A stretch of 64,000 bases of DNA, taken from assembly GCA_905234275.1 (NCBI GenBank), contig CAJOHD010000004.1, positions 1 through 64,000 on the forward strand, read 5' to 3'. The DNA is from an uncultured Bacteroidales bacterium. Lineage in GTDB: Bacteria; Bacteroidota; Bacteroidia; Bacteroidales; F082. The position numbers and the translations under genes are program-made. This document shows, piece by piece, positions 60,692 through 64,000 of the stretch; the stretch's first letter is position 1; each line of letters opens with the position of its first letter. The notes under the pieces were generated by a model. It was not told the DNA's origin and made no database searches. It worked only from the letters and a program-made list of their open reading frames with translations.

Positions 60692-62479
60692 TTATTTTTC
60701 GCTAATCTCAACATGTTCTGATTTGTCGAAATAGTGTGTATGCAGCAGTTCATGTGACTTGTGGCCGCATGGTTCACCAAAGTACTCAGCGTAGATCTTC
60801 TTGATTGAAGGATTCTCGTGTGACTTACGGATCGGTTTGCCGGCGTCTTCACGATAGATAGCCTCTGTACGTTTCTTGATGATTTCACTGTTGCCATGGT
60901 GATATGGCTGACCTGCACCACCGACGCAACCGCCTGGGCATGCCATGACTTCGATAGCGTGGAACTGCTCTTTGCCTTCGCGAACTCTTTCGAGGAGCTT
61001 GCGTGCATTTGCCAGACCGTGAGCGATACCGATGTGGATTGGGGTGCCAGCGAAGTCAACCCAAGCGTCACGGATACCATCCATACCACGGAGTTCTGTG
61101 AAGTCAATCTTTGGCAATGGTTTGCCGGTGAACACCTCGTATGCTGTACGGACAGCAGCCTCGATAACACCACCTGTTGCACCGAAGATGACAGCAGCAC
61201 CTGTTGACTCGCCGAGCGGATCATCGTAATCCTCTGATGGCATGTCCTTAAGATCGAGGTTGAACTGCTTGATCAAGCGAGCCAACTCACGTGTTGAAAG
61301 GACGTAGTCGATATCCGGGTTACCGTCTTTGTAGAACTCTTTACGTTTGCTTTCGTATTTCTTTGCCAAGCAAGGCATGATAGAAACGACGACGAGGTCT
61401 TCTCTCTTGATGCCCATCTTCTCTGCCCAGTAGTTCTTTGCTACAGCGCCGAACATCTGCATAGGTGACTTAGCTGTTGAAGGAACGTCGAGCATATCCG
61501 GGAAGTTGTGCTCGAAGAAGTTGACCCAACCTGGGCAGCATGATGTCAAGATAGGGAGACGCACTGATTTGTCGCCTGCCATGAACTTCTTGATTCTGCC
61601 GAGGAGCTCTGTACCTTCTTCCATGATTGTCAAGTCAGCGGTGAAGTCTGTATCGAACACATAGTCGAAGCCGAGGCGGCGCAATGCTGCTGCCATCTGG
61701 CCTGTGACGATTGTACCTGCCGGCATGCCGAACTCTTCGCCGAGAGCGACACGTGTTGCAGGAGCTGTGTTGACGATGACGGTCTTCTTAGGATTGTTGA
61801 TAGCTGCCATCACGTTACGTGTGTCGTCAACCTCGCTCAAAGCGCCGACTGGGCACACCTGGACGCACTGACCGCACATGACGCATGGTGAATCCATGAG
61901 GTCCTGCTCGAAAGCTGGAGCGACGACGGCCTGGAAGCCACGGTTCACAGCTGACAAAGCACCGACTGTCTGGATGTTGTTACATACGTTCTCGCAGCGG
62001 CGGCACATGATACATTTGTCGATGTCGCGGATGATTGAAGGTGACATATCCTTGCGGTATGTTGACTGCTCGCCATGGAATGGGAGCTCACGGATACCGA
62101 GGTTCTGAGCGAGCTTCTGGAGTTCGCACTGACCGTTCTTAGGACATGTCAAGCAGTCTGCCGGGTGGTCTGAAAGGATCAACTCAACCACGGTGCGACG
62201 TGCGTTGATGACGCGTGCACTGTGTGTGAGAACTTCCATACCTTCGACGCAGTCTGTTGCGCAAGCTGGAGCAAGGTTACGACGTGGTTTGCCGTTGAAA
62301 TCCTTTGTGATCTCGACAACGCAAACACGGCATCCACCTGGTTTGTTCTCAAAGTTCATTCCTGCCAACTCGAAATAGCAGAGGGTAGGAATATGAATAC
62401 CGGCCTGACGGGCAGCTTTCAAAATTGTTGTGCCTTCTGCGACCTGAATCTGTTTGTTATCAATTGTTACATTAATCAT
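60692..62479 (-). CDS. hydA: [FeFe] hydrogenase catalytic subunit
   Basis: 595 residues. N-terminal [2Fe-2S] domain (PTLCYFELAG, GGCRVCVVEI), His/Cys 4Fe-4S site (HPADCLTCPKNGQCELQ), two 4Fe-4S motifs (CIMCRRCENVC, CVMCGQCVQVCPVGAL), then the H-cluster domain with all three signatures: TSCCPGW (312-318), MPCLAKKYE, and MACPGGCVGGAGQPYH. The C-terminal small domain is present. It makes or oxidises H2; its neighbours make it the HydA of a trimeric NAD/ferredoxin-linked (possibly bifurcating) enzyme. Maturases HydEFG are not in the window. Confidence 0.97.
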   Translation of the reverse strand: MINVTIDNKQIQVAEGTTILKAARQAGIHIPTLCYFELAGMNFENKPGGCRVCVVEITKDFNGKPRRNLAPACATDCVEGMEVLTHSARVINARRTVVELILSDHPADCLTCPKNGQCELQKLAQNLGIRELPFHGEQSTYRKDMSPSIIRDIDKCIMCRRCENVCNNIQTVGALSAVNRGFQAVVAPAFEQDLMDSPCVMCGQCVQVCPVGALSEVDDTRNVMAAINNPKKTVIVNTAPATRVALGEEFGMPAGTIVTGQMAAALRRLGFDYVFDTDFTADLTIMEEGTELLGRIKKFMAGDKSVRLPILTSCCPGWVNFFEHNFPDMLDVPSTAKSPMQMFGAVAKNYWAEKMGIKREDLVVVSIMPCLAKKYESKRKEFYKDGNPDIDYVLSTRELARLIKQFNLDLKDMPSEDYDDPLGESTGAAVIFGATGGVIEAAVRTAYEVFTGKPLPKIDFTELRGMDGIRDAWVDFAGTPIHIGIAHGLANARKLLERVREGKEQFHAIEVMACPGGCVGGAGQPYHHGNSEIIKKRTEAIYREDAGKPIRKSHENPSIKKIYAEYFGEPCGHKSHELLHTHYFDKSEHVEISEK

Positions 62480-62499
62480 ATCTTTCTCCTCCTCTATTT

Positions 62500-64000
62500 T
62501 TATTTGACAGAAATAGCATCAAATTTACATCCACTCATACATGCACCGCACTTGATACACTTCGTTGTGTCGATTTCCATTGAAGGAAGCTTGTGACCTT
62601 CAGCGATGTAGTTAGTCTTCGAGATAGCTTCTGCAGGGCAGTTCTTGGCGCACTTGCCGCAGCCGATACATTTATCTTTGTCGATGACGTAGTTCATGAG
62701 TTTCTTGCAGACACCAGCGCGGCACTTCTTATCGACGACGTGCTCAACGTATTCATCCCAGAAGTTGTCGAGTGTTGACAATACCGGGTTAGGTGATGTC
62801 TGACCAAGACCGCACAATGCTGTGTCTTTGATAACAGCTGCGAGGTTGCGGAGTTCCTGGAGGTCGTCCATTGTTCCGTTGCCTTCTGTGATCTTGTTGA
62901 GGATTTCGAGCATTCTCTTGTTACCGATACGGCATGGTGAGCATTTACCGCAGCTCTCTTCGCATGTGAACTCGAGGTAGAACTTAGCGATAGCAACCAT
63001 ACATGATGTGTCGTCCATGACAACCATACCGCCTGAACCCATCATTGAGCCAGCAGCCATCAATGAATCGTAGTCGATAGCTGTGTCGAGGTGTTTCTCT
63101 GTCAAGCAGCCGCCTGAAGGACCACCGGTCTGGACAGCTTTGAACTTACGGCCACCCTTGATACCACCACCGATTTCGTAGATGATGTCGCGGAGTGTTG
63201 TTCCCATAGGAACCTCGATAAGACCGACGTTGTTGATCTGACCTGCCAATGCGAACACCTTTGTACCTTTTGATTTCTCTGAACCGATTGATGCGAACCA
63301 GTCAGCGCCCTTTGTGATGATGATCGGGATGTTGGCGAATGTCTCAACGTTGTTAACGTTAGATGGTTTGTTCATATAACCTGAAACAGCCGGGAATGGT
63401 GGTTTCAAAGTAGGTTCACCACGTTTACCTTCCATTGAGTGGATAAGAGCTGTCTCTTCACCGCAGACGAATGCGCCAGCACCGTAGCGGAGCTCGATAT
63501 CGAAGTTGAAGCCGCTGCCGAGGATGTCGTCGCCGAGAAGGCCGTATTCACGAGCCTGAGCGATAGCAACCTGCAAACGGTGGATTGCCAATGGGTATTC
63601 AGCACGGATATAGACGAGACCCTTTGTTGCGCCAATAGCGTATCCGCAGATAGCCATAGCCTCGATGATTGAGTTCGGGTCACCTTCCATGATTGAACGG
63701 TCCATGAACGCGCCCGGGTCGCCTTCGTCAGCGTTGCAGATGACGTATTTCTGGTCGGCCTGGTTCTTTGCGCAGAGACCCCATTTCACACCTGTCGGGA
63801 AGCCCGCGCCACCACGGCCACGGAGACCTGACTTGGTGATCTCGTCGATGACCTGCTGAGGTGTCATCTCGCCGAGAACCTTAGCGATAGCCTCATAACC
63901 ACCGCGTGAGATGTATTCGTCGATGTCTTCTGGGTTGATGAAACCGCAGTTACGCAAAGCGATACGGAGCTGTTTCTTGTAGAAACCCATGTGCTTTGAG
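62500..64000 (-). CDS. hydB: NADH-linked [FeFe] hydrogenase, NuoF-like subunit (5' end cut)
   Basis: At least 500 codons. FMN/NAD-binding NuoF core: GLRGRGGAGFPTGVKWG, NADEGDPGAFMDR, the NuoF 4Fe-4S ligands ESCGKCSPCRIGNKRM. The C-terminus carries two extra 4Fe-4S motifs (CIGCGKCAKNCPAEAI, CIKCGACMSGCKFDAI), as in HydB. An ATG occurs at 63990, but the frame stays open to the window edge and homologues continue upstream of GFYKKQLRIALRNCG with a [2Fe-2S] domain, so the true start is outside. Flavin site where NADH and ferredoxin electrons meet. Confidence 0.95.
   Translation of the reverse strand, partial: SKHMGFYKKQLRIALRNCGFINPEDIDEYISRGGYEAIAKVLGEMTPQQVIDEITKSGLRGRGGAGFPTGVKWGLCAKNQADQKYVICNADEGDPGAFMDRSIMEGDPNSIIEAMAICGYAIGATKGLVYIRAEYPLAIHRLQVAIAQAREYGLLGDDILGSGFNFDIELRYGAGAFVCGEETALIHSMEGKRGEPTLKPPFPAVSGYMNKPSNVNNVETFANIPIIITKGADWFASIGSEKSKGTKVFALAGQINNVGLIEVPMGTTLRDIIYEIGGGIKGGRKFKAVQTGGPSGGCLTEKHLDTAIDYDSLMAAGSMMGSGGMVVMDDTSCMVAIAKFYLEFTCEESCGKCSPCRIGNKRMLEILNKITEGNGTMDDLQELRNLAAVIKDTALCGLGQTSPNPVLSTLDNFWDEYVEHVVDKKCRAGVCKKLMNYVIDKDKCIGCGKCAKNCPAEAISKTNYIAEGHKLPSMEIDTTKCIKCGACMSGCKFDAISVK

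Noticed and set aside
63988..63990. ATG at 63990 as the real start of hydB
   Set aside because: The frame is open to the window edge, and the family continues upstream of this Met with an iron-sulfur domain.
1..64000. CRISPR array, tRNA, IS element with transposase or phage integrase anywhere in the window
   Set aside because: I saw no regularly spaced direct repeats of 25-40 bp, no cloverleaf with TTCGAnnC and acceptor stem, and no transposase or integrase-like protein.

Overview
The window is chromosomal DNA from an anaerobic member of the Bacteroidales, most likely a gut or rumen lineage known mainly from metagenomes. Three things point there: promoters of the Bacteroidetes type (a TAnnTTTG -7 box, in two cases exactly 20 nt after a TTG), secreted proteins with type IX secretion (T9SS) C-terminal sorting domains, and the gene set. 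That set includes ATP-type PEP carboxykinase, pyruvate phosphate dikinase, a three-subunit fumarate reductase/succinate dehydrogenase, a HydABC-type NAD-linked [FeFe] hydrogenase, a fused NfnAB-like flavoprotein and SusC/BtuB-type outer-membrane uptake. Species cannot be named from the sequence alone.

Layout. 1-160: 3' end of a 5S rRNA, a terminator and heptamer repeats. 165-5745: porin, DnaJ/TerB protein, ppdK. 5746-9033: accessory patch with an MntA/HepT toxin-antitoxin pair, a secreted PEGA protein and a DUF4160/DUF2442 pair lying between two copies of the 3' end of an acyltransferase gene. 9034-15369: core genes (acyltransferase, pckA, dnaN, prmA, tpiA). 15418-20582: unusual locus with a RhuM gene on one side and a deleted RhuM remnant on the other, enclosing a 935-residue T9SS protein, an 84-residue protein with a sorting-like C-terminus, a 36-codon ORF and two strongly structured RNA regions. 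20649-24548: secreted propeller-like proteins, one frameshifted. 24557-31423: three ECF sigma modules with membrane partners, an S41 peptidase and a beta-barrel protein. 31583-33167: orphan toxin-like and immunity-like genes among palindromic repeats. 33213-37853: ABC permease, DoxX protein, DUF1599, folP, cdaA. 37899-47137: lipoprotein, topoisomerase subunit A, BatA-like protein, fumarate reductase operon. 47246-50486: vitamin B12 uptake operon (BtuG-like lipoprotein, BtuB-like receptor) under a cobalamin riboswitch. 50631-58202: Nfn-like flavoenzyme, acetyltransferase, divergent S8 and C10 T9SS proteases, OsmC relic. 58374-60161: accessory secreted and membrane proteins and another structured leader RNA. 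60185-64000: hydrogenase genes hydC, hydA and hydB, the last cut by the window edge.

How it fits together. PEP carboxykinase, pyruvate phosphate dikinase and fumarate reductase belong to the succinate-forming fermentation of Bacteroidales. HydABC and the NfnAB-like protein would re-oxidise or exchange ferredoxin and pyridine nucleotide electrons. B12 import would feed methylmalonyl-CoA mutase in such organisms, although that enzyme is not in this window. The rest is surface biology and small mobile or defensive modules. Intergenic DNA is rich in repeats: heptamer arrays, a 28-29 bp GTAGAGACG palindrome (one copy in frame inside a gene) and a 122 bp MITE-like element between frdA and frdB.
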